Below, piece after piece: positions 1 to 5,630 of a stretch of 5,630 nucleotides of DNA (position 1 is the first letter of the stretch; the number at the start of each line of letters is the position of its first letter). Source of the stretch: Hyphomicrobiales bacterium (GTDB lineage Bacteria; Pseudomonadota; Alphaproteobacteria; Rhizobiales; Aestuariivirgaceae); the NCBI GenBank assembly GCA_026987255.1, contig JALSNA010000018.1:1-5630 (forward strand). Reading direction: 5' to 3'. Below the pieces are notes generated by a model, which worked only from the letters and a program-made list of their open reading frames with translations, had not been told where the DNA came from and did no database searches. The translations under genes and the position numbers were made by a program.

Positions 1-317
1 GGATGGAAAGACATGGGGCCAATGACGCCATGCTGGGCGCACCCATGTGCACCGAAAACCTGCGCAAGGTGCTGGACGAGTGTCTGAACGCAACGCGCGA
101 TCTCATGGAGACGGCGCAAGGATTGCCTGCCTTGTTGTGCTCCCGCCGCCTGGCGATGGAATCGGCGGTCATCATCAACATGGCGCGGGAACTCATCGCC
201 GAACTGGCCGGGCGCGATCCGCTGAAAGCAAAAGTCAGGCTTTCAAAGGGGCAATATGCAATGGCCATGCTCAAGGGCATCTGGCATGGCCTGCGCCGAG
301 ACAGGAGGAAACAATGA
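1..317 (+). CDS. hpnC: Hydroxysqualene synthase HpnC, C-terminal fragment (5' end outside window)
   Basis: C-terminal ~104 residues of a squalene/phytoene-synthase-family protein. HpnC converts presqualene diphosphate to hydroxysqualene (middle step of the HpnD-HpnC-HpnE route), a cytosolic or membrane-peripheral reaction. The reading frame is open to the left edge, so the ATG at 3 is most likely an internal Met; bases 1-2 would finish a Trp codon, fitting the 'DWMxxHG' segment that follows the second Asp-rich motif in this family. The tail is typical of HpnC rather than HpnD: an 'ALLCSRRLAMESAVIINMAR' helix followed by 'DPLKAKVRLSK', which I recognise as the HpnC end. Both Asp-rich catalytic motifs lie upstream of the window and cannot be checked. 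It ends in a basic tail (RRDRRKQ) and overlaps hpnB by 4 nt (ATGA), implying co-translation. It could conceivably be another family member, but an hpnD copy is already present at 3589. Confidence 0.8.
   Translation, partial: MERHGANDAMLGAPMCTENLRKVLDECLNATRDLMETAQGLPALLCSRRLAMESAVIINMARELIAELAGRDPLKAKVRLSKGQYAMAMLKGIWHGLRRDRRKQ
303..308 (+). promoter_or_regulatory. Ribosome binding site of hpnB
   Basis: AGGAGG, a full match to the Shine-Dalgarno core, lies 5 nt before the ATG at 314. It sits inside the last codons of hpnC, where it is read as two consecutive AGG arginine codons. It decides the hpnB start: the frame is open further upstream to an ATG at 47, but that part is the out-of-frame shadow of hpnC. 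Confidence 0.85.
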
Positions 318-1459
318 GCTGGATATTCTGGCTTGGACTTTCACTCGTGATCTGCTGGGGTGTGCTGATTTTCCGCTGGCATGGATTCTGGCGCATGGAC
401 ACCCGCCTGCCGCCCGCCCCGGCCATGCCGCCGCATGGCAAGTGGCCCGCCGTCAAAGCCATAGTTCCGGCACGCAACGAGGAAAAGGACATCGCGGCGG
501 CCCTGACCTCCCTGCTGGCGCAGGACTATCCGGGCGCGTTTCGCATCATCTGCGTCAACGACAATTCCACCGACGCCACGGCGGACAAGGCGCGCGCCCT
601 GGCCGGAGATGATCGGCTCACGGTGCTGGATGCGCCGCCACCGCAGCCAGGATGGGCCGGCAAGGTGGCGGCCCAGCATTTTGCCCTGGAGAGCCTGAAA
701 GACACCCCGCCGGAGTTCATCTGGTTCACCGATGCCGACATCACCCATGCGCCGGACACCTTGCGCCGCCTCGTGGCCCTTGCGCAGGCGCGAAAACTCG
801 GCCTGACCTCGGTCATGGTGCGTTTGCGGTGCGAGAGCACATGGGAGAAATTGCTGGTGCCCGCATACGTCTACAATTTCTTCCTGCTCTATCCGCCAAA
901 GGCGGTATCGCGGCCGGATGCCTATGCGGCCGGGGCGGCGGGCGGTTGCATCCTGGCTCGTCACGACGCACTGGTGGACATCGGCGGACTGGAATCAATT
1001 CATGATGCCATCATCGATGACTGCACGCTGGCGCGGCGCATCAAGGACCGCGGCTGGCGGCTGTGGCTGGGCCTGTCGGACACCTCCCGGTCCCTGCGCG
1101 CCTATGACCGGCTGGGGGAGTTCTGGACCATGGTGGCGCGCTTCGCCTATGAACAACTGGATCACTCGCCCATCCGCCTCGCCGGGGCGCTGGCGGCGGT
1201 GGGATATGCCTTCATCCTGCCCGCGCTTTATGTTCCCGGCTTCATCCTTGGCGCGCCATTGGCGCATTTTCCCGGCCTTGTGGCCTTTGGCCTGATGACG
1301 GCCAGCTATCTGCCCATCTTGCGCTTTTATCGCTTGCGCAAGCCCTGGGCCCTGCTCCTTCCCCTTGCCGAGGGGCTTTTCGCCTTGATGACATTGTCAT
1401 CGGCCATTTCCCACATGACGGGAAAGGGCGTCAATTGGCGCGGCCGCCCGGTCAGTTGA
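314..1459 (+). CDS. hpnB: Hopanoid-associated family 2 glycosyltransferase HpnB
   Basis: 381-residue membrane-anchored GT2 glycosyltransferase of the HpnB type, normal length for the family. What is seen: an N-terminal hydrophobic segment (about 2-20); the GT-A nucleotide-sugar fold from about 47, with 'VPARNEE' (51-57) and 'VNDNSTD' (81-87); 'GWAGK' (113-117); a DAD metal/nucleotide motif at 140-142 within 'WFTDADITH'; a GG followed by 'DAIIDD' (231-236), the likely acceptor/catalytic acid region; 'RFAYEQLDHSPIRL' (276-289), which I recognise as HpnB-like; then about three hydrophobic segments (roughly 290-316, 318-336, 345-365) and a terminal 'NWRGR' (375-379). HpnB genes accompany hopanoid clusters, but the sugar and acceptor are not established; a role in hopanoid side-chain or membrane glycolipid synthesis is inference. 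The start follows AGGAGG and overlaps the hpnC stop. None of its 28 arginine codons is AGG or AGA, whereas hpnE uses AGG at least seven times, a mild codon-use difference. Confidence 0.92.
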   Translation: MSWIFWLGLSLVICWGVLIFRWHGFWRMDTRLPPAPAMPPHGKWPAVKAIVPARNEEKDIAAALTSLLAQDYPGAFRIICVNDNSTDATADKARALAGDDRLTVLDAPPPQPGWAGKVAAQHFALESLKDTPPEFIWFTDADITHAPDTLRRLVALAQARKLGLTSVMVRLRCESTWEKLLVPAYVYNFFLLYPPKAVSRPDAYAAGAAGGCILARHDALVDIGGLESIHDAIIDDCTLARRIKDRGWRLWLGLSDTSRSLRAYDRLGEFWTMVARFAYEQLDHSPIRLAGALAAVGYAFILPALYVPGFILGAPLAHFPGLVAFGLMTASYLPILRFYRLRKPWALLLPLAEGLFALMTLSSAISHMTGKGVNWRGRPVS

Positions 1460-1475
1460 GCGCAAGATGGCTCAT

Positions 1476-1490
1476 GCGCACATTTTGCGC
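1476..1490 (+). other. Small hairpin just after hpnB
   Basis: GCGCA (1476-1480) and TGCGC (1486-1490) form a 5-bp stem around a 5-nt loop, 17 nt after the hpnB stop. A competing longer pairing is GCGCAA (1460-1465) with TTGCGC (1485-1490). No T-run follows directly (the next bases are gacaaaaggg; TTTT comes only at 1504-1507), so it is not a convincing intrinsic terminator. It could attenuate read-through or protect the 3' end of the hpnC-hpnB message, or be chance. Confidence 0.25.
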
Positions 1491-1508
1491 GACAAAAGGG
1501 CGGTTTTC

Positions 1509-1537
1509 TTGCATTATCCGCACAATCGCCATATTGC
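1509..1537 (+). promoter_or_regulatory. Weak sigma-70-like promoter candidate for dxs-hpnD-hpnE
   Basis: TTGCAT (1509-1514, preceded by C) with TATTGC (1532-1537) at 17-nt spacing lies in the AT-richest part of the window. The -35-like box is good at TTG, but the -10 match is only three of six. An imperfect inverted repeat overlaps it: CCG (1518-1520) plus CAAT (1523-1526) against ATTGCGG (1533-1539). Position argues for it, since this is the only non-coding gap of any size and it precedes three tightly spaced genes. The exact boxes are a guess. Confidence 0.22.
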
Positions 1538-1578
1538 GGTTTACCAATTCCCTCATGGGGCATCAGTAACGGGGGCCT

Positions 1579-1590
1579 TGTTCATGAACA
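1579..1590. repeat. Perfect 12-bp palindrome TGTTCATGAACA
   Basis: TGTTCATGAACA equals its own reverse complement, with no mismatch and no spacer. It lies about 50 nt upstream of the chosen dxs start and about 42 nt downstream of the weak -10 candidate. Perfect even palindromes of this kind are typical footprints of dimeric repressors, so an operator is plausible. I do not recognise a specific regulator: the half-site orientation (GTTC...GAAC) differs from the direct GTTC-N7-GTTC of alphaproteobacterial LexA. Chance remains possible. Confidence 0.4.
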
Positions 1591-1591
1591 T

Positions 1592-1603
1592 CCGGCGCGC
1601 CGG
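1592..1603. repeat. Perfect 12-bp palindrome CCGGCGCGCCGG beside the first
   Basis: A second perfect self-complementary 12-mer follows the first after a single T (1591). It overlaps a GCCGGC (1599-1604) and is followed by another GCCGGC (1606-1611). In RNA, CCGGC (1592-1596) can pair with GCCGG (1606-1610) around a 9-nt loop, giving a GC-rich hairpin about 30 nt before the dxs start. It could affect translation of dxs or mark a second protein site. In DNA this GC-rich, such a palindrome is less surprising than the AT-containing one next to it. Confidence 0.35.
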
Positions 1604-1641
1604 CCGCCGGCTTCATGGCCTGTCCCGCACACGGGGTCAAA

Positions 1642-3576
1642 ATGGACGCGAAAAAACCCATTTCCACGCCGCTGCTGGACACCATCCATTCGCCGCACGA
1701 GCTGCGCAAGCTGCCGCGCGAAAAGCTGGCGCAGGTGGCCCGGGAACTGCGCGCCGAGGTGATCGACGCGGCATCGGAAACCGGCGGCCATTTCGGCGCC
1801 GGTCTTGGCGTCGTCGAGCTGACGGTGGCGCTGCATTACGTCTTCGACACCCCGCAGGACAGGCTCATCTGGGATGTGTCGCACCAGGCCTATCCGCACA
1901 AGATTCTCACCGGGCGGCGCAACCGCATCCGCACCATCCGCAAGCGCGATGGCCTCTATGGCTTCACCAAGCGCACCGAAAGCCCCTACGATCCCTTCGG
2001 CGCGGGCCATTCCTCCACCTCCATCTCGGCCGCGCTTGGCATGGCCACGGCGCGCGATCTGGCCGGCAGGGACAACGACATCATCGCGGTGATCGGCGAT
2101 GGCTCGATGAGCGCCGGAATGGCCTACGAGGCGATGAACCACGCCGGAGCCACCGACAAGAGACTCATCGTCATTCTCAACGACAACGGCATGTCCATCG
2201 CTCCGGCGGTGGGGGCGCTGACCAACTATCTGTCCTGGCTGGTGTCCTCGCGGCCCTTCCTGACCCTGCGCGACATGGCCAAGCAGCTGGCCAGCAAGTT
2301 CCCCAGACAGCTGCGCGAGGCGGCGGCGCGCGCCGATGAATACGCCCGCGGCATGGTGCTGGGCGGCACCTTGTTCGAGGAGCTGGGATTTTACTACATC
2401 GGCCCCATCGATGGCCATGACCTCGATACCCTGGTGCCGGTCTTGCACAACGTGCGCAAGGCAAAGGACATCGGCCCGGTGCTGGTGCATGTCATCACCG
2501 AGAAGGGCAAGGGCCATCCCTTCAAGAGCGAGGATGCGGAAAAATACCATGCCGTGGCTCCCTTCGATCCGCAGACCGGTGAAAGCAGGGCGGCGAAAAG
2601 CAACGCGCCCTCCTACACCAGCGTCTTTGCCCAGGCGCTGATCAAGGAGGCGGAAAAGGATGAAAGGATCGTTGCCATCACCGCGGCCATGCCCTCGGGC
2701 ACCGGGCTGGACAAGTTCGCCGAGCGCTTCCCCGATCGCATGTTCGATGTCGGCATCGCCGAGCAGCATGCGGTGACCTTCGCCTCCGGCATGGCGGCGG
2801 AAGGCTACAAGCCTTATGCCACCATCTATTCCACCTTCCTGCAGCGCGGCTTCGACCAGGTGGTGCATGACGTGGCCTTGCAGAAACTGCCGGTGCGCTT
2901 CGCCATCGACCGCGCCGGACTGGTGGGCAACGACGGGGCGACCCATGCGGGAACCTTCGACATCACCTACCTGACCTGCCTGCCCGGCATGGTGGTCATG
3001 GCGGCGGCGGACGAGGCCGAGCTGGTGCACATGGTGGCCACTTCGGCCGCCTATGACGAAGGCCCCATCGCCCTGCGCTATCCGCGCGGCGCCGGCACGG
3101 GCGTGGACATCCCCGAAGAGGGACGGCCCCTGGAGATCGGCAAGGGGCGCATCCTGCGGCAGGGCGATCAGGTGGCCATCCTGTCTTTGGGCACGCGCCT
3201 GGCGGAGGCTCTGAAAGCGGCGCGGGCCCTGAAGACCGCGGGGATTTCCGTCACCGTCGCCGATGCGCGCTTCGCCAAGCCGCTGGATACGGATCTGATC
3301 GAGCGGCTGGCGCGCAATCACGAAGTGCTGGTGACCATAGAGGAAGGCTCGCAGGGCGGTTTCGGCGCCCATGTGCTGGAGCATCTGGCCAGGGTGGACG
3401 CCCTGCGCCATGGTGCGCGCGTCATTCCGATGACCATACCGGACCGTTTCATCGCCCATGGCTCCATGGAGGAGCAATATGCCGACGCCGGCCTGCAGGC
3501 CGCGCACATCGAGGCGCAGGTGCTGGCCGCCCTGGGGCTGGACAGGGATGGCGTGGCGCGCATCGGCAAGGCGTAA
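1642..3576 (+). CDS. dxs: 1-deoxy-D-xylulose-5-phosphate synthase
   Basis: 644-residue thiamine-diphosphate transketolase-like enzyme that condenses pyruvate with glyceraldehyde 3-phosphate to DXP, the first and flux-controlling step of the MEP isoprenoid pathway; cytosolic homodimer. What is seen: 'TPLLDTI' (9-15), the usual Dxs N-terminus; H50 in 'TGGHFGAG'; H81 in '[10 protein letters not shown]'; the ThDP/Mg motif GDGS (152-155) through N180-D181-N182; '[11 protein letters not shown]' (250-260); catalytic E374 in 'DVGIAEQHA'; Y396; R424, D431 and H435 in '[15 protein letters not shown]'; R482 in 'RYPRG'; a C-terminal transketolase domain from about 505. All key positions I know from the E. 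coli enzyme are present. Start: ATG 1642 gives the standard Dxs start and follows a weak GGGG (1633-1636). The in-frame ATG at 1615 would add nine residues (653 in all) but has no ribosome site and abuts the GC-rich palindrome. Its place between hpnB and hpnD suggests dedicated precursor supply for squalene; it may be the only dxs or an extra copy. Confidence 0.97.
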   Translation: MDAKKPISTPLLDTIHSPHELRKLPREKLAQVARELRAEVIDAASETGGHFGAGLGVVELTVALHYVFDTPQDRLIWDVSHQAYPHKILTGRRNRIRTIRKRDGLYGFTKRTESPYDPFGAGHSSTSISAALGMATARDLAGRDNDIIAVIGDGSMSAGMAYEAMNHAGATDKRLIVILNDNGMSIAPAVGALTNYLSWLVSSRPFLTLRDMAKQLASKFPRQLREAAARADEYARGMVLGGTLFEELGFYYIGPIDGHDLDTLVPVLHNVRKAKDIGPVLVHVITEKGKGHPFKSEDAEKYHAVAPFDPQTGESRAAKSNAPSYTSVFAQALIKEAEKDERIVAITAAMPSGTGLDKFAERFPDRMFDVGIAEQHAVTFASGMAAEGYKPYATIYSTFLQRGFDQVVHDVALQKLPVRFAIDRAGLVGNDGATHAGTFDITYLTCLPGMVVMAAADEAELVHMVATSAAYDEGPIALRYPRGAGTGVDIPEEGRPLEIGKGRILRQGDQVAILSLGTRLAEALKAARALKTAGISVTVADARFAKPLDTDLIERLARNHEVLVTIEEGSQGGFGAHVLEHLARVDALRHGARVIPMTIPDRFIAHGSMEEQYADAGLQAAHIEAQVLAALGLDRDGVARIGKA

Positions 3577-3583
3577 GGGGAGG
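3577..3583 (+). promoter_or_regulatory. Ribosome binding site of hpnD
   Basis: GGGGAGG begins directly after the dxs stop codon (TAA, 3574-3576) and ends 5 nt before the hpnD ATG at 3589. The 12-nt gap has no room for a promoter or terminator, so dxs and hpnD should be on one transcript. Confidence 0.8.
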
Positions 3584-3588
3584 CGCGC

Positions 3589-4461
3589 ATGGCCGGGTCC
3601 GCCAAAGAGGCCATAAGCCGCGCCGCGGCGGTGACGAAATCGGCCTCCAGCTCCTTCTACTGGGCCATGCGCCTCATGCCGCGCCCCAAGCGCGAGGCCA
3701 TGTTCGCCATCTATGCCTTCTGCCGGGTGGTGGATGACATCGCCGACGAGCCGGGCATGAGCCGCAAGGAGCGCCTTGCCGCCCTGGGCCAATGGCGGCA
3801 GCGCATCGCCAGGCTCATGGACGATGGTCTTGCGGAAGAGGACATCTGCCGCGCCCTTTTGCCCAGCGTGCGCGCCTTCGGTCTGCGCAAGGAGGATTTT
3901 GTGGCCGTCATCGATGGCATGGAGATGGATGCCACCGGCCCCATCGTGGCCCCGGACATGGCCACCCTCGATCTCTATTGCGACCGGGTGGCCTCCGCCG
4001 TGGGGCGGCTTTCGGTGCGTGTCTTCGGCGAGCCGGGAGAGCTGGGGCGCAAGATTGCCCATCATCAGGGCCGCGCCCTGCAACTGGCGAACATCCTGCG
4101 CGATGTGCAGGAGGACGCCGAAGATGGCCGCCTTTATCTGCCGCGCGAGCTTTTGGACAAACATGGCGTGGATATCTCCGATCCGGCCGCCGTCACGGCC
4201 CAGCCGGGCTATGCCGGAGTGTGGCGCGATCTGGCCAGGGTGACGCAAGACCATTTCGACGCCACCCGCGCGCTTTTTGCCAAAAGCCGCGCCGATCTGC
4301 GCCCGGCCTACATCATGATGGAAGTCTATGAGCGCAACTTCTGCCGCATGCGCACCCTGACCGATGCCGAACTGGCCGATCCGGCCGTCTCCAAGCGCAT
4401 GACCAGCAAGAGCGAGAAGCTCTTTGCCGCCCTGAAGATCTGGCTGTGGGGGCGGGCATGA
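3589..4461 (+). CDS. hpnD: Presqualene diphosphate synthase HpnD
   Basis: 290-residue all-helical trans-isoprenyl diphosphate synthase of the squalene/phytoene synthase family. It condenses two farnesyl diphosphates to presqualene diphosphate, which HpnC then takes on. What is seen: 'SSFYWAMRLMPRPKREAMFA' (21-40), the HpnD-type N-terminus (HpnC usually has a NFPVAS-like segment here); first Asp-rich motif D49-D50-I-A-D53 in 'FCRVVDDIADE'; 'YCDRVASAVGRLSVRVFG' (130-147), the family signature; second Asp-rich motif N168...D172...D176 in 'LANILRDVQEDAEDGRLYLP' (166-185). These two motifs bind the Mg-diphosphates. Length is usual for HpnD. It has a strong ribosome site, 12 nt from dxs, and overlaps hpnE by ATGA (4458-4461). 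A phytoene synthase (carotenoid) would share the motifs, but HpnC, HpnB and HpnE beside it make the squalene role much more likely. Confidence 0.93.
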   Translation: MAGSAKEAISRAAAVTKSASSSFYWAMRLMPRPKREAMFAIYAFCRVVDDIADEPGMSRKERLAALGQWRQRIARLMDDGLAEEDICRALLPSVRAFGLRKEDFVAVIDGMEMDATGPIVAPDMATLDLYCDRVASAVGRLSVRVFGEPGELGRKIAHHQGRALQLANILRDVQEDAEDGRLYLPRELLDKHGVDISDPAAVTAQPGYAGVWRDLARVTQDHFDATRALFAKSRADLRPAYIMMEVYERNFCRMRTLTDAELADPAVSKRMTSKSEKLFAALKIWLWGRA

Positions 4462-5630
4462 GGGTGCATGTCATCGGCGCGGGCGTGGCCGGGATCGCCG
4501 CGGCCATGCATGCGCGCGCGCTGGGGGCGCAGGTCGTGGTGCACGAGCGCACCGGTCATTGCGGCGGGCGGGCGCGCTCCTTTCCCGATGCGGCCCTGGG
4601 CTGCGAGATCGACAATGGCAACCATCTCATGCTGTCGGGCAATGCCAGCCTTCTGCGGCTGACGGACATGCTCGGCTCGCGCGGCGAGCTTGAAGGGCCG
4701 GATGCGGCGCGCTTCGATTTTTATGAACTGGACAGCGGCCTGCGCTGGTCTTTGGAACTGGGCCAGGGGCGCTTTCCCGCCTGGCTGTTCGATGCCGCCC
4801 GGCGCGTGCCGGGCACATCCTTGAGCGATTATCTGAAGGGCCTGAGGCTGCTCATTGCCGGCGGTGAGACGGTGGATGCCCTGTTCAACGATGGCGGGGC
4901 GCTGTGGCGGCGTTTCTGGGAGCCTTTTGCCATCGGCGTTCTCAACACGCCGCCGGAGGAGGCGGTGGCCAGGCTGCTCTTGCCGGTCATTGCCGAGACA
5001 CTGGCCAGGGGCGGGCGTCATTCCCGGCCCCTGGTGGCGCGGCGCGGATTGTCGCACGTCTTCGCCCGGCCCTTCGAGAAATTCGCCGCCCGGGATGAGG
5101 GACTGGACCTGCGGCTTTCCCACGGACTGGAGGGTATCGAGGTGGAAGCAGGCCGGATCAGGGCGCTGAAATTCGCCGATGGCGATCTGGTGTTGGATGA
5201 GCGGTCATGCGTCATCTTCGCCCTGCCGGCCTGGAGCGCGCGCGCCCTTGTGCCCGCCCTTTCGGCCCCGGATGACTTCATGCCCATCGTCAATGTGCAT
5301 TTTCGCCTGCCGCCGGGGGCCATGGCGCAGGATGCGCCCCTTTTGCTTGGTGTGCTGGGCGGGGTTTCGCAATGGATATTCACCCGCGCGGATGTGGCCT
5401 CGGTGACCATCTCGGCGGCGCGCCATCTGGCCAGGCAGGGCAAGGAGGAGATTGCGCGCAGTATCTGGCCGGAAGTGGCGCGGGCCATGGAGCTGGACGA
5501 AGAGCCGATGCCGGCTGTGCGCGTCATCAAGGAGCAAAGGGCCACCTTCGCGGCCACGGCGGCCAATCTGGCGCGCCGCCCGCCGCAGGTCACGGGCCTT
5601 GCCAACCTGTGGCTGGCCGGAGACTGGGTG
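4458..5630 (+). CDS. hpnE: Hydroxysqualene dehydroxylase HpnE, truncated by window end
   Basis: 391 residues are visible and the frame is still open at the right edge. This is the squalene-associated FAD-dependent amine-oxidase/desaturase-like protein HpnE, which reduces hydroxysqualene to squalene, the last step before squalene-hopene cyclase. What is seen: an N-terminal Rossmann FAD site 'VIGAGVAG' (5-12) with the ribose-binding acid E30; 'GGRARSF' (36-42); 'EIDNGNHLMLSGN' (50-62), which I recognise as typical HpnE; 'WEPFAIGVLNT' (154-164); and at the very edge 'LWLAGDWV' (384-391), the C-terminal FAD motif with G388-D389. Only about 25-40 residues should be missing. The start overlaps the hpnD stop (ATGA); a purine run GGGGG (4448-4452) lies 5 nt before it, so translation probably depends partly on coupling to hpnD. 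Phytoene desaturase-like enzymes are relatives, but the context favours HpnE. Confidence 0.93.
   Translation, partial: MRVHVIGAGVAGIAAAMHARALGAQVVVHERTGHCGGRARSFPDAALGCEIDNGNHLMLSGNASLLRLTDMLGSRGELEGPDAARFDFYELDSGLRWSLELGQGRFPAWLFDAARRVPGTSLSDYLKGLRLLIAGGETVDALFNDGGALWRRFWEPFAIGVLNTPPEEAVARLLLPVIAETLARGGRHSRPLVARRGLSHVFARPFEKFAARDEGLDLRLSHGLEGIEVEAGRIRALKFADGDLVLDERSCVIFALPAWSARALVPALSAPDDFMPIVNVHFRLPPGAMAQDAPLLLGVLGGVSQWIFTRADVASVTISAARHLARQGKEEIARSIWPEVARAMELDEEPMPAVRVIKEQRATFAATAANLARRPPQVTGLANLWLAGDWV

Noticed and set aside
47..313. Upstream extension of the hpnB frame to an ATG at 47 (470 residues)
   Set aside because: The extra 89 residues overlap hpnC out of frame and have no HpnB similarity. 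The ATG at 314 has a perfect ribosome site and gives the normal family length.
1457..1510. Intrinsic terminator after hpnB
   Set aside because: The stems are only 5-6 bp and the nearest TTTT is 13 nt downstream of the hairpin, so the standard GC-stem plus U-tract arrangement is missing.
1579..1590. LexA (SOS) box reading of TGTTCATGAACA
   Set aside because: The alphaproteobacterial LexA site is a direct repeat GTTC-N7-GTTC, and the Gram-positive type is GAAC-N4-GTTC. Here the half sites are in the opposite order with a 2-nt spacer.
1467..2339. A 290-codon + strand frame overlapping the gap and the 5' part of dxs
   Set aside because: Arg/His/Gly-rich shadow translation of dxs in another frame, with no ribosome site and no recognisable motif.
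1582..4254. An 890-codon open frame on the minus strand opposite dxs and hpnD
   Set aside because: It is a shadow of the GC-rich sense genes: the predicted protein is rich in His, Gly, Arg and Ala with no recognisable domain, and it runs across two well-identified genes on the other strand.
4326..5123. A 265-codon minus-strand frame opposite hpnE
   Set aside because: It lies opposite the clearly identified hpnE and its translation has low-complexity shadow composition.
1..5630. Mobile elements, CRISPR arrays, tRNA/rRNA genes, tandem repeats
   Set aside because: No transposase-like frame, no regularly spaced repeats and no RNA-gene sequence was seen; apart from the 182-nt gap the window is fully coding.

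Overview
The window is a GC-rich stretch of bacterial chromosome that codes almost end to end on the + strand. It carries five genes of a squalene/hopanoid (bacterial triterpenoid) cluster. In order they are: the 3' end of hpnC, complete hpnB, complete dxs, complete hpnD, and hpnE cut by the right edge. The protein sequences (Dxs, HpnD and HpnE motifs), the strong G/C third-position bias and the three-enzyme HpnC/D/E squalene route suggest an alphaproteobacterium, possibly Rhodospirillales-like. That placement is an inference from sequence feel, not from a search.

Layout: positions 1-317 hold the C-terminal part of HpnC. It overlaps hpnB (314-1459) by ATGA, and a strong AGGAGG ribosome site lies inside the hpnC tail. 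A gap of 182 nt (1460-1641), visibly less GC-rich in its first half, is the only sizeable non-coding stretch. It holds a small hairpin, a weak promoter candidate and two adjacent perfect 12-bp palindromes. It is followed by dxs (start taken at 1642), a 12-nt gap with a GGGGAGG ribosome site, hpnD (3589-4461), and hpnE, which again overlaps by ATGA and runs off the window.

How the genes work together: Dxs makes 1-deoxy-D-xylulose 5-phosphate, the entry point of the MEP isoprenoid pathway that leads to farnesyl diphosphate. HpnD joins two farnesyl diphosphates into presqualene diphosphate, HpnC converts that to hydroxysqualene, and HpnE reduces it to squalene. Squalene is the substrate of squalene-hopene cyclase, which is not in the window and probably lies downstream or elsewhere. 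HpnB is a membrane-associated family 2 glycosyltransferase found in hopanoid clusters; its exact reaction is not established. The likely transcription units are hpnC-hpnB (possibly with genes to the left) and dxs-hpnD-hpnE, with the 182-nt gap as the natural place for a second promoter.

I do not see an undescribed biological system. The points most worth a second look are dxs inserted between hopanoid genes, the non-standard order C-B-dxs-D-E, and the twin palindromes upstream of dxs.
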